NCBI RefSeq assembly: GCF_947497005.1
Contig: NZ_CANMFF010000012.1
Span: 106,922-170,921, forward strand
From: an uncultured Ruegeria sp.
Lineage (GTDB): Bacteria > Pseudomonadota > Alphaproteobacteria > Rhodobacterales > Rhodobacteraceae
Direction: 5' to 3'
Length of the DNA: 64,000 nt
Shown: in pieces, positions 36,925-46,259 of the stretch
Layout: each line of letters starts with the position of its first letter
How positions within the stretch are numbered: the first letter of the stretch is position 1
Notes under the pieces: generated by a model
Database searches by the model: none
The model's input: the letters and a program-made list of their open reading frames with translations, nothing else
What the model was told of the DNA's origin: nothing
Position numbers and translations under genes: made by a program

Positions 36925-37638
36925 TCAGTCAAGGAGGGAGAGGTTTGGTGCCAGTTCGCGCAGAAGCTTCCGCTTCATTGCATGTTCGTAATTTTCATAG
37001 CTGCGCGTTACTTCTAAAAAGGCAAGGGGCCCGCGGATCACTTCGGAAAGGTAATAGGCGACCGGATCGGGGCGAGCACCCGCTACCACCAAACCATTGA
37101 TAGTGATCCCCCTCGCGGCAATAGTATCCGAGATCGGATAGACCTCAGGCCCCGCATTCGAAATCCCATCCCCCGACACATCAATCACCTGACGGCGACA
37201 GGGGTGATCAAGTTGATGGAACATTAGTTCGGCATGAAGCAATGCCTCTGAGACTGAGGTATCTGCATACCAAAATCCTCGATTGACCATGATCAGCTGT
37301 TCTACGAATTCAACAACGCTTTGCCGCTTCGACAGGCGACGCCAGAAAATCGGCTGTCGCTGCTGACCAGTGCCGCCCCATTGGGTTACGGTGACTTTCA
37401 TACCACCAGGCATCCAGGCAATCAAATTTGTAATTTCATCATCAAGAAGTGCATGGCCAATACCGTTTCGCATCAGCGCATACTCGGATTTGTCGACCGA
37501 GCGCGACACGTCGAGGGCAATGACCAGCGCAATTTCGCAGGCGCGGGAACCTGGCGGAGGGAGCGCAAGGATTAGCAATAGAACCATAGCTTTCACAGTA
37601 GGGGAGACTAACTCCCCTCTCAGTGATCGGCAATTCAA
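36925..37638 (-). CDS. DUF1194 (von Willebrand factor A-like) secreted protein
   Basis: 237 residues. A signal-like segment (AMVLLLILALPPPGSRA) precedes CEIALVIALDVSRSVDKSEY, where DVSRS is a MIDAS-type DxSxS metal site. Further MIDAS elements are ADTSVSEALL (Thr) and RQVIDVSGDGISNAG (Asp). The DUF1194 family is common in Rhodobacterales, exported, and of unknown function. The start may be 37638 or the ATG at 37587, which gives a more usual signal peptide. It stands alone between two inverted IS6 relics and is divergent from an unidentified open frame. Confidence 0.8.
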   Translation of the reverse strand: MNCRSLRGELVSPTVKAMVLLLILALPPPGSRACEIALVIALDVSRSVDKSEYALMRNGIGHALLDDEITNLIAWMPGGMKVTVTQWGGTGQQRQPIFWRRLSKRQSVVEFVEQLIMVNRGFWYADTSVSEALLHAELMFHQLDHPCRRQVIDVSGDGISNAGPEVYPISDTIAARGITINGLVVAGARPDPVAYYLSEVIRGPLAFLEVTRSYENYEHAMKRKLLRELAPNLSLLD

Positions 37639-37702
37639 TTCATTGATACGTGAACGTGCGGCACCTGATCCAAATAAGCTGCGCTCTTCCTTGAGAACCT
37701 AA

Positions 37703-38047
37703 GTACAACCCCCGGAGGCGCGCAACGACGACGAGGGTAGGAAATTACGTCAGCCGATCAGACATACACACTCAACGCTGAAAGCACATTTTGACGCTTT
37801 CAAAGCGGCAGACATTACGCGGGAGTGGTCGCGTGTTAACGGACTGGATGCTCAACCTAGTCTGGAATTTACCCACACCCAAATCAACCACTTCGATCAA
37901 GCCGGCCCGGACCATTTGTCTGAGGCGCTGTTTGGAATTCAGCATTTCTACTTTGAGGCGCGCTCAACAGACTATCATCACCTTTCGGTCTACCCAGATC
38001 TTATCCGCCGACCTTTCAGCGTTCTGCCGAAAATTAAGCAAGTCTGA
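37703..38047 (+). other. Unidentified open frame without a start codon, possible gene remnant
   Basis: 114 open codons between stops, with amino-acid composition of a real protein (segments LKAHFDAFKAADITREWSRV, LEFTHTQINHFDQAGPDHLS, IQHFYFEARSTDYHHLSVYP). No ATG, GTG or TTG occurs in the first two thirds, so it may be the 3' end of a gene whose beginning was lost. I do not recognise the family. The following 150 bases up to the LysR gene hold its promoter and nothing else seen. Confidence 0.35.
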
Positions 38048-38195
38048 GAACAAAGATTTGAGAGGCTTTGGCCATAAAATCTTGAGGCTAATCCGGATTT
38101 TCGATATCTTAACAGGTAGCTGTTCGATCGGATATCAACTGATGCGGGCAATGAATTTGATAGCGAACACGTCCAGCGCGGGAATCCACCCTGAA

Positions 38196-39131
38196 ATGCC
38201 AAAGAAAGCGCCAATCACCGGGAAAATTCTTCCGCCGCTCGACTATCTTTTGGCCTTTGAGGCCGCCGCAAAGGCGCAGAGTTTCACCCAGGCCAGTAAG
38301 GTGCTTAATATCTCGGAAACCGCAATCAGCCGCAAAGTCCGGTTGCTGGAACAACATTATGATGTGCCGCTGTTTGTAAGAGGTCACCGGTCTGTGTCCT
38401 TGACGCAGCAGGGTGCCATTTTGTTGGCAACCGTAGAAAAATCGCTGGATCTGATGCGGGATGTCAGCCGTGACATGTTGGCAAAACATCAATCCAACAC
38501 GGTTTCGGTCTCTGCGACAAACTCTGTCGCGTCCCTATGGCTTATGCCACAGCTTCGCAAATTCAACAGGTCCAACGACCGTATTCGTATCTCACTTGTG
38601 TCTTCTGATAGTGATGCAGAATGTTTGTCGGATTACATGGACTTGGCAATATTGCGTGGCGATGGGGATTGGCCCGGATATGAGGCTCAACTTCTGTTCG
38701 GGGAAACCGTTTTTCCAGTGTGCAGCCCAGAATATCTCAAGAGCAACCCGCAAGCGGCAGAATTGACCGCACTGCCAGAACTGGACCTGATTGAAGTGAC
38801 CAGCAGTCATGCGGAATGGATGACCTGGCGCACATGGCTCAGCGGCAATGGCGTTTCATCATCATTGATGGAACGTTCAGTTGCCTTCAACACCTATCCG
38901 TTGTCCGTGCAGGCAGCCGTCGATGGCTTGGGAATAGCATTGGGTTGGGCCCATCTAGTCGACCCATTGCTTGAAAGCGGCGCATTGGTCCGGCCGATTC
39001 AGAATGCGTCACTACGAACGCAATCAGGGTATTACTTGCTTAAAAGTCCGACACATAAGGCGTTTCCAGAACAACGTATCGTAGAAGACTGGTTGTTGGG
39101 GCTCAGCGCAGGACGCAAACGTTATGCGTGA
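38196..39131 (+). CDS. GcvA-like LysR-family regulator
   Basis: 311 residues. ILPPLDYLLAFEAAAKAQSF and TQASKVLNISETAISRKVRL form the GcvA-type winged helix; the effector domain contains VSVSATNSVASLWLMPQLRK and AVDGLGIALGWAHLVDPLLE. The start is uncertain: ATG at 38196 gives the family length, and ATGs at 38142 and 38151 are possible. A sulfatase gene lies downstream on the same strand, separated by an IS6 relic; in related genomes such regulators control adjacent sulfatases, and a T-N11-A palindrome precedes the sulfatase. Confidence 0.85.
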   Translation: MPKKAPITGKILPPLDYLLAFEAAAKAQSFTQASKVLNISETAISRKVRLLEQHYDVPLFVRGHRSVSLTQQGAILLATVEKSLDLMRDVSRDMLAKHQSNTVSVSATNSVASLWLMPQLRKFNRSNDRIRISLVSSDSDAECLSDYMDLAILRGDGDWPGYEAQLLFGETVFPVCSPEYLKSNPQAAELTALPELDLIEVTSSHAEWMTWRTWLSGNGVSSSLMERSVAFNTYPLSVQAAVDGLGIALGWAHLVDPLLESGALVRPIQNASLRTQSGYYLLKSPTHKAFPEQRIVEDWLLGLSAGRKRYA

Positions 39132-39134
39132 CTT

Positions 39135-39894
39135 GGTATTGCCAAGTTGTTTGCCCGAGTTGAGCAAACTTTTCGATGCCATGAATATCCCGAGCCACAT
39201 GTCACGCCTGAAGGGCTTCCGCTATCCTCGTGAGACCATTGCGTACGATGTCTGGGCGCACCACTAGTTAGCACTGAGTACGGCTGATGTTGAAGACCTG
39301 TTGGCAGCGCAGTGCGTGATTGTCGGCCGGAATCCGCTCCGGCTGTGGACCAATCGCTATGGCAAACATTTTGCAGATTGCATCAGGCGGGATCGCCCAC
39401 GGCCGTACGACAAATGGCACATGGGTGAAGTCGTTATCATGATCTGTGCATGAATCACTGGCTGTGGCATGCGATCAACGCCAATGGAGAAGTTCTCGAT
39501 ATTCTAGTGCAGCTTCACGGAAATACCAATGCGGCAGAACGCTTTTTCAGAAGGCTGGTTGTCAGGTTTGACGAGCCGAGGTTGGTCATAACCGACAATT
39601 TACGTAGCTATATAAAACCGGTCAAGGTCACAGACAACCCGTTGGTGGCCGCGCAGAAAGCGAGAGAAATTATTTGACCAGTATTAATCTCATAGGCACG
39701 CTCAGAGGTGACTATCCGCGCATGACCAGATCAACCTGATTTTCCGTCCTCGCCGCTATCAATTCACCGAGACTTCTTACCGCCACGTCCGCAACGACGC
39801 GTTCAGCCTCTGGGTCGAGTCCACCGCAGAAATGGCCGTATGATCCAACCATAGTCAATGAATCACATTCTAACGCCAACAACTTGGCAATACC
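39135..39894 (+). mobile_element. IS6-family element relic B (760 bp)
   Basis: Bounded by ggtattgccaagttg (39135-39149) and its exact reverse complement caacttggcaatacc (39880-39894). Same family as relic A, opposite orientation. Confidence 0.85.
39179..39843 (+). pseudogene. IS6-family transposase with several stops (relic B)
   Basis: Starts MNIPSHMSRLKGFRYPRETI. A TAG follows DVWAHH at about 39268, a frame change occurs near 39450, and NHWLWHAINANGEVLDILVQ, AAERFFRRLVVRFDEPRLVI and TDNLRSYIKPVK follow. A TGA occurs at 39675, with C-terminal DQINLIFRPRRYQFTETSYR beyond it. Clearly inactive; more decayed than relic A. Confidence 0.85.
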
Positions 39895-39919
39895 TTTAAA
39901 CCTAACTGTTGATAGAGAA

Positions 39920-39946
39920 CTTTGCATCGATAAGATGAATGCAAAG
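39920..39946. promoter_or_regulatory. Operator candidate upstream of the arylsulfatase gene
   Basis: Perfect 8-bp arms ctttgcat and atgcaaag separated by 11 bases, the T-N11-A geometry of LysR sites, followed at 39951-39960 by the palindrome aaatgcattt. Lies 51-77 bases before the sulfatase start. Confidence 0.55.
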
Positions 39947-39996
39947 AACGAAATGCATTTGCTATTCTGTTTCACATTTTTTTGGAGGTTTGATTG

Positions 39997-42420
39997 ATGG
40001 TGAGACGCACAGCCACTTTGGGGATGATTATTGCCCTAAGCCCGATTGCAGTATTGGCACAGGATGCCCCTGTTATGAAAGAGCCTCTTGGCTATCCGGG
40101 TTTCAACGGGAAGATCGAGTTAGATGTCAGAGACTCCCAGTCAGACTGGACGCCGTTCACACCAAAGGCAGCACCAGAAGGTTCACCTAATATCCTGTTT
40201 GTCCTTTATGACGACACCGGATTGGGTGCGTGGTCACCTTACGGTGGAAAAATCAATATGCCAACAATGGATGACCTTGCTGAGCAGGGGCTGACGTTCA
40301 CTCAATGGCATACTACGGCGCTGTGTTCACCGACGCGCTCAACTCTGCTGACAGGCCGCAATCATCATCTCAACGGGATGGCTGCGATCACGGAAACCGC
40401 CGACGGCTTTCCAGGGGCCAGCGGACGGTTACCTCCGCAAGTAACAACGATCGCAGATGTTTTGCAGGCCAACGGCTATAGTACATTCTGGATTGGAAAG
40501 AACCACAACGTCCCGGAGCAGGACGTCGCTTCGGGCGCAAGCCGCACCGACTGGCCTTTGAACCAGGGCTTCGACAGGTTCTATGGTTTCCTGGGTGGTG
40601 AAACCAATCAATGGTATCCTGACCTAGTCGAAGACAATCAATTCATAGAGCAACCCTATGGTCCGGAAGAAGGCTATCACCTGTCCAAGGATTTGGCAGA
40701 CAAAGCCATCTCGATTCTGCGCGACCAGAAAGCAACCAACCCGTCAAAACCCTGGTACATGTGGTTCAATCCCGGGGCCAATCACGCCCCTCACCACGCA
40801 TCGACGGAATGGTCGGACAAATACAAAGGCGTCTTTGATGAGGGTTATGACGTCTATCGTGAGGAAATCACCAAAGCCATGATCGAACGGGGAATTGTAC
40901 CTGAGGGCACGGTCAATACGGAATTGAACTTTCTGCCTGAAGGGATCGCCAACCCCGATGATACCATTCGCCCTTGGGACAGTCTTAATGACGACGAAAA
41001 GAAACTGTTTGCTCGCATGGCCGAGGTTTATGCGGGTTTCTCGGAATATACTGACAGCCAGGTTGGACGAATTGTCGATTACCTGAAAGAAACTGGGCAG
41101 TATGAGAACACTCTGATCATCTATGCTGCTGACAACGGAGCCTCTGGCGAAGGGTCACCGAACGGGTCCGTGAACGAGAATAAGTTTTTCAACGGCTTCC
41201 CGGATGAGCTCGCGGAGAATATGAAATATCTCGACACGCTGGGTGGCCCTGAAACCTACAACCACTATCCAACAGGTTGGGCCGCTGCCTTCTCGGCTCC
41301 GTTCAAGATGTTCAAGCGCTATTCGAATTATGCAGGTGGAACCAATGATCCGCTTGTCATGTCATGGCCAAACGGCATCAGCGAGGGAGGTGAAATCCGG
41401 CACCAGTATCACCATTCGGTGGACATCGTTCCGACCATTCTGGAGATCACCGGACTGGAGATGCCCACGACAAACAATGGCGTCGAACAATACCCACTAT
41501 CCGGAGTGTCGATGGCATACACCTTTGACGCGGAACCGGACGATCCCACCCAGAAAGAGGTCCAATACTACACGATGCTTGGTACGCGCGGCATCTGGAA
41601 AGATGGCTGGAAAGCCGTCGCCGTTCATGCGCCACTGACCGGGGCAAGCAATTTCGACAAGGATGCTTGGGAACTTTACCACGTCGATGTGGACCGTTCT
41701 GAAGCAAACAACCTCGCCGAACAGGAGTCTGAAAAGCTGCAAGAGCTGATCCAGGTTTGGTTTGATGAGGCCGCAAAGAACAATGTACTGCCCCTTGATG
41801 ACCGAAGCGCAGTTGAAATCCTTGGAATCGAGCGTCCGACTGCCGAGCCTTCGCGTGATACCTATGTCTACTATCCGAACACGACCTGTGTGCCGGAAGG
41901 TGTAGCCGTCAATGTACGTGGACGGGATTATAAGATCCTTGCCAATGTTGAGATTCAGGATGAAGACACCAATGGCGTCATATTCGCCCATGGCTCGCGG
42001 TTCGGTGGCCATTCGCTATTGGTCAAGGACAAGAAGCTTTACTACGTCTACAACTTCCTGGGCATCCAACCGGAGCAGACATTTGAATCAAACGTTGAGC
42101 TGGAACCGGGCGTGTATACGTTGGGAATGGAATTCGATGCCACTGGCACAGGTGACAATGGCGAGGTTCTAGGCTCGATGAAGCTTTACATCGATGATCA
42201 GGAGGTGGCTTCAGGCGATATGCGCACGCAATCTGGCAAGTTCACGCTGTCTGGGGATGGTTTGTGTATCGGATATGACAGCGGTGACGCCGTCAGCCAG
42301 CTGTACAGCACCCCGGGGGAGTTTACCGGTGGCACGATCCAGAAAGTGGCCGTGTCTGTGTCCGGAGACAGCTATGAAAGCATGGAAGCTGCTGCGAAGC
42401 GGATGCTGAAGCGGCAGTAA
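39997..42420 (+). CDS. Exported arylsulfatase (type I, formylglycine)
   Basis: 807 residues with a signal peptide (MVRRTATLGMIIALSPIAVLA, cut before QDA). TTALCSPTRSTLLTGRNHH at about residue 108 contains C-x-P-x-R, where Cys is converted to formylglycine. ILFVLYDDTG holds the metal-binding Asp pair and LIIYAADNGASGEG the second metal site. The C-terminal 180 residues (from about NTTCVPEGVAV) form an extra beta-rich domain common in large arylsulfatases. GGAGG lies 8 bases before ATG 39997. Periplasmic sulfate-ester hydrolysis; substrate unknown. Confidence 0.93.
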   Translation: MVRRTATLGMIIALSPIAVLAQDAPVMKEPLGYPGFNGKIELDVRDSQSDWTPFTPKAAPEGSPNILFVLYDDTGLGAWSPYGGKINMPTMDDLAEQGLTFTQWHTTALCSPTRSTLLTGRNHHLNGMAAITETADGFPGASGRLPPQVTTIADVLQANGYSTFWIGKNHNVPEQDVASGASRTDWPLNQGFDRFYGFLGGETNQWYPDLVEDNQFIEQPYGPEEGYHLSKDLADKAISILRDQKATNPSKPWYMWFNPGANHAPHHASTEWSDKYKGVFDEGYDVYREEITKAMIERGIVPEGTVNTELNFLPEGIANPDDTIRPWDSLNDDEKKLFARMAEVYAGFSEYTDSQVGRIVDYLKETGQYENTLIIYAADNGASGEGSPNGSVNENKFFNGFPDELAENMKYLDTLGGPETYNHYPTGWAAAFSAPFKMFKRYSNYAGGTNDPLVMSWPNGISEGGEIRHQYHHSVDIVPTILEITGLEMPTTNNGVEQYPLSGVSMAYTFDAEPDDPTQKEVQYYTMLGTRGIWKDGWKAVAVHAPLTGASNFDKDAWELYHVDVDRSEANNLAEQESEKLQELIQVWFDEAAKNNVLPLDDRSAVEILGIERPTAEPSRDTYVYYPNTTCVPEGVAVNVRGRDYKILANVEIQDEDTNGVIFAHGSRFGGHSLLVKDKKLYYVYNFLGIQPEQTFESNVELEPGVYTLGMEFDATGTGDNGEVLGSMKLYIDDQEVASGDMRTQSGKFTLSGDGLCIGYDSGDAVSQLYSTPGEFTGGTIQKVAVSVSGDSYESMEAAAKRMLKRQ

Positions 42421-42438
42421 CGGAGACCACCAAATGCA

Positions 42439-42463
42439 AGGAGTGCGCTACTGGCGCACTCCT
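42439..42463 (+). terminator. Hairpin after the arylsulfatase gene
   Basis: Perfect 10-bp stem aggagtgcgc / gcgcactcct with loop tactg, 18 bases behind the stop. No T-run. Confidence 0.65.
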
Positions 42464-43006
42464 ACTCACTGGATGCTGAAATCGAAATTCTTGACAAGAA
42501 AGTACCCAGCCAATTGAATTGTTACAACATTTCATATGATTACATTCGGCGGCCAGCGATCATTCCCTATGACTGAAGAAATGGCAGCCTATTCTCTTAC
42601 TTGTGATTTCGGCTGGCTTTCGAATTCGCGTCCGCAGCGAACGGCAGGTTCGACGGGGCTGCAGCGCAACATTACCAATTGTACGCCAACGGCATGTGTG
42701 TCCGGCCTGTTTGCGTGGCAGTTGCCACTGGCCCTTCTGTGGTTGCCGCCGATTATGCAAGAAGTTTCTGGCGCGTGTGCTGGTGATCGAGCGCGGTCTT
42801 CTGTAAGGCCATTGCAGTGCGGTCTGTCAGAAGCCGCTGGCCGGTATGGTGATCCGCGGAACAGGTCCAAATCTGATGACCGAGCTTGTTCGCTCGAAGG
42901 CCAGCGCTGGTTTCCCTGTCCCAGATCCAAACGATCATTTTGCCCATGCAGTCGTCGACTTCTCACCTCCCTTTCACCGGCTTTTGTCGCGTGCGCAGCA
43001 GTCCAT
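42464..43006. other. Region without recognisable gene, downstream of an IS110 relic
   Basis: 543 bases. Open frames of 60-200 codons exist on both strands but their translations look like out-of-frame reading (Cys/Arg/Pro-rich, no motifs). The right part may include the non-coding end of the IS110/IS1111 relic, where such elements carry a guide RNA; I could not confirm structure. Confidence 0.4.
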
Positions 43007-44036
43007 TTACGCTGCGACTGCGCAAGCCGGTTCCCGGTAGTCTTCGTTTCTTGTCAACATTGCCCAGATAGCGCGTGCCATTTTGTTGGCCAAAGCAATT
43101 GCGACCAGCATCTTGGGCTTTCTTTCCATCAGTTTCGCCAGCCAGACCCCATCGGGGATAGCTTTCCGCCCCAGCCAGTTCAGCCGTGACATTGCCCCCA
43201 TGATTAAGAGTTTGCGGATATCAGCCTGCCCGGCCTTTGAGACACGTCCCAATCGTTCTTTTCCACCTGACGAATGCTGGCGCGGAACGAGCCCCAACCA
43301 GGCTGCGAAGTCTCTTCCGCGTTTGAAGCTCGTCATGCATGGTGCAAACGCCTCTACTGCCAGCGCCGTTATTGGGCCGACCCCGGGCATTGTTTGCAAT
43401 CGCCGGGCGGTGTCGGTTTCGGCCGCCAGGTCCTGGATACGCCGCGTCTTGATGTCGATGCGTTCCGATATCTCAGATATTTGGATGAGAAGATCGCGAC
43501 ACTCATTGCAAACGAGCTCGGGCAATTTGCTGTTTGGATCATCGACAAGGGTTTCAATCCGTTTCAGATGCGCAATGCCCTGTGGGAATGCATGCCCGAA
43601 CTCGTATAGATAAGACCTGAGTGCGTTCACCAGCTCTGTCCGCTGACAGACCAATCTCTCCCGGACTCTGTACAACATGGCCCGAGCTTGCTGATCTTCT
43701 GTTTTGGGGTCAACAAAACGCATTTCCGGACGCTGCGCTGCCTCGACAATCGCTTCGGCATCAGCGGCATCATACTTCTGCCGTTTGACGAACGGTTTAA
43801 CGTATCGCGGCGAGATCAGTTTCACATCGTGACCAAGGTGAGTTAACTCGCGGGCCCAAAATTGGCACTGCCGCACGCTTCCATTGCAACGACAGAAGGG
43901 GCTTGTTTGGACATGAACTGCAGGAACTGAGGTCGGCTGAGCTTTTTCTGAACTTCACGGTACCGTCCATAGATGCTCCATGGAGCTGAAAAACACTCTT
44001 TGCCAAGTCCACTCCAATCATCATATCTTTTGTCAT
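43007..44036 (-). pseudogene. IS110/IS1111-family transposase with two frameshifts
   Basis: Starts MTKDMMIGVDLAKSVFQLHG at 44036 (DEDD first Asp). The frame shifts at the A-run near 43943-43947, the next segment SRPQFLQFMSKQAPSVVAME is in another frame, and a second shift near 43855-43870 leads into FWARELTHLGHDVKLISPRY. The C-terminal half (QTMPGVGPITALAVEAF, GLVPRQHSSGGKERLGRVSK) is intact to 43007. Confidence 0.85.
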
Positions 44037-44256
44037 GGTTGCCGTCCTTTCGTCTCAGTGGCTGTAACACCACTAATTTGGCACATTGCGATGCCGTCGA
44101 GGGAGGGCGGCAACCACCCCATCTGATGAGTTCCGCAAGTAAGGTTCCTATCGGGAATACGACCTCTGAAAGCCGCGACATTGGTCGGAGTGTCCTTACT
44201 CTTGGGTGACTTCGGTTCGCATCATCACATCAAACGTCTTGCATCTCTGGGAAGGA

Positions 44257-45042
44257 TCAACAGATCGGCTGCCGGTATTCCTCTTGTTTCGTCAATAACG
44301 CCCAAATGATCCAGGCGGATTTATTCGCCATCGCGACTGTCGCCAGTCGGAAAGGCTTTTCGTCTAGAAGCTTCGCAGTCCAGGTGTCGGCTTTCTCTGG
44401 GCTGTTCCTGGCCATGAGCGCGCGCGACGTCATTCCGATGATCAGAAGTTTTCGGATGTACCGGTCACCCTTCTTTGTGATCCGCCCGAGGCGCTCTCGA
44501 CCGCCGCTGGATTTGTTCAGCGGTGTCAGCCCCAGCCAAGCCGCCAAATCGCGTCCGGTCTCGAACTGTTTTGCATCGCCAATGGTGGCGACAACGGCCG
44601 AAGCGGTGATCGGTCCCACGCCCGGCATTCTCATCAGACGTAGCGCATCGGCATCCAGCCATGCGTGTTGTTCGATCAGTTTGGTAAGCCCATCAACCCG
44701 CGCATTGAGCCCATTCAGTTGATGGCACATCACGCCGAGGATGCCGTCCGCGATCTCGGGCATTTCCAACTGATCTTCGGTGCCGTGTTCCCGAGCGAAC
44801 TTAGAAACAGCGTCGATACCCGTCGGCAGGATGTGTCCAAATTCCCAGAGGATGCTGCGGATCATATTGACGACCTGGGTTCGCTGCCTAACGACCAGAT
44901 CCCGCGCTCGATGGATGGCCAGTACTGCCTGTTGGTCTTCGGTCTTGATTTCGACAAAGCGCATGGTTGGTCGCCGAACTGCTTCGCAGATCGCTTCCGC
45001 GTCGGCTGCGTCCGTCTTTCCGCGCTTCACGTAGGGTTTAAC
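44257..45042 (-). pseudogene. IS110/IS1111-family transposase, 5' end removed by IS3
   Basis: Coding sense begins at VKPYVKRGKTDAADAEAICE, right at the left end of the IS3 element, and runs intact to the stop (MPGVGPITASAVVATIGD, GLTPLNKSSGGRERLGRITK). About 60 N-terminal residues including the first catalytic Asp are missing and not found on the other side of IS3. Related to but distinct from the neighbouring IS110 copy. Confidence 0.85.
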
Positions 45043-45098
45043 TGATCCTCCCCCACTGAAGTGGTCCGCCCCTATAGTTAGGAAACGGAGGATCAAAC

Positions 45099-45377
45099 AT
45101 GGGAATCAAACGACACAAGCCAGAAGAGATTGTCACGAAGTTACGGCAGGTTGAGGTGCTATGCGGCCAAGGGATGCCGCGTGTGGATGCAATCAGACAG
45201 GTTCAGATCACGGAACAGACCTTCTACCGCTGGCGCAAACAATATGGCGGCATGGGGACCGACCAACTGAAGGAGCTCAAACGGCTTCAGAAGGAGAACG
45301 ATCGGCTGCGTCGAGCCGTGTCAGACCTGACGTTGGACAAGTTGATCCTGTCTGAGGCCGCACGGGGAAACTACTAA
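45099..45377 (+). CDS. IS3 OrfA (helix-turn-helix protein)
   Basis: 92 residues. KPEEIVTKLRQVEVLCGQGM and EQTFYRWRKQYGGM form the IS3 N-terminal HTH, followed by a leucine-zipper-like helix LKELKRLQKENDRLRRAVSD. Binds the terminal repeats. Confidence 0.9.
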   Translation: MGIKRHKPEEIVTKLRQVEVLCGQGMPRVDAIRQVQITEQTFYRWRKQYGGMGTDQLKELKRLQKENDRLRRAVSDLTLDKLILSEAARGNY

Positions 45378-45379
45378 GC

Positions 45380-46225
45380 CCGTCACGTCGCCGGGCTTGC
45401 ATTGTTCACATTCGCAACGAGATGCGGGTGTCTGAGCGGCGGGTCTGCCGTGTTCTGGGTCAGCATCGATCCACGCAGAGGCGGTTGCCAGTTGGACGTG
45501 CTGACGAAGACCGCCTGGTTGCCGACATGATCGAGCTGACGCGCCGATATGGTCGATACGGGTATCGCCGGATTGCAGCAATGCTGAGGGATGCAGGTTG
45601 GTTGGTGAACGACAAGCGTGTCGAGCGCCTGTGGCGACGTGAGGGGCTCAAAGTGCCCATGAAACAGCCGAAGAAAGGACGGCTCTGGCTCAACGATGGC
45701 TCGTGTGTACGACTGCGGCCGGAGTATCGTGATCACGTCTGGTCATATGACTTCGTTCATCACAGAACTGATGATGGAAGGGCATTCCGAACCTTGAACA
45801 TCTTGGATGAACACAGCCGGGAGTGTCTTGCGATCCGGGTGAAACGCAAGCTGAACTCGACCGAGGTCATCGATGCCTTGACGGATCTGTTCATCTTGCG
45901 CGGCGTTCCAGCCTACATCAGGTCGGACAACGGCCCGGAGTTCATAGCTCAGGCCGTTCGGGATTGGATTGCGGCGGTCGGAGCCAGGACGGCTTACATC
46001 GAGCCCGGCTCGCCTTGGGAAAACGGATACTGCGAAAGCTTCAACGCAATGCTTCGGGATGAACTGCTGAATGGCGAGGTCTTCTACTCGCTAAGAGAGG
46101 CACAAATCTTGATCGAAAAGTGGAGGAAACACTACAACACCAAACGACCACACAGTGCTTTGGGCTACCGTCCGCCGGCCCCTGAAACCATCATCCCGAT
46201 GGAACCCAGGACGATCATGCACTAA
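45380..46225 (+). CDS. IS3 OrfB (DDE integrase domain)
   Basis: Family sequence begins in this frame at KLLSPSRRRACIVHIRNEMR, overlapping the OrfA end at ggggaaac, the probable -1 frameshift site; the first ATG of the frame is 45422. DDE residues are visible in VWSYDFVHHRTDDGRAF (D), AYIRSDNGPEFIAQAV (D) and GSPWENGYCESFNAMLRDEL (E). The C-terminus YNTKRPHSALGYRPP is typical. No internal stop, so the element looks functional. Confidence 0.88.
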   Translation, partial: PSRRRACIVHIRNEMRVSERRVCRVLGQHRSTQRRLPVGRADEDRLVADMIELTRRYGRYGYRRIAAMLRDAGWLVNDKRVERLWRREGLKVPMKQPKKGRLWLNDGSCVRLRPEYRDHVWSYDFVHHRTDDGRAFRTLNILDEHSRECLAIRVKRKLNSTEVIDALTDLFILRGVPAYIRSDNGPEFIAQAVRDWIAAVGARTAYIEPGSPWENGYCESFNAMLRDELLNGEVFYSLREAQILIEKWRKHYNTKRPHSALGYRPPAPETIIPMEPRTIMH

Positions 46226-46259
46226 CATTCAAACTGGACCACTTAGGTGGGGCTGATCA

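Larger units (their letters stand above)
45043..46259 (+). mobile_element. Complete IS3-family element (1217 bp)
   Basis: Ends tgatcctcccccact (45043) and, read inward from 46259, tgatcagccccacct continue as aagtggtcc on both sides. Two reading frames encode OrfA and the OrfAB frameshift product. Flanking bases do not match, so it borders an IS110 fragment on the left and an IS6 fragment on the right through rearrangement rather than simple insertion. Confidence 0.88.

Noticed and set aside
35651..39894. Functional composite transposon bounded by the two IS6 copies
   Set aside because: Both transposases are broken by stops and frameshifts and the ends differ, so at most a relic.
42536..43189. 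217-codon plus-strand open frame
   Set aside because: Cys/Arg/Pro-rich, overlaps the intact C-terminal part of an IS110 transposase on the other strand; no motif.
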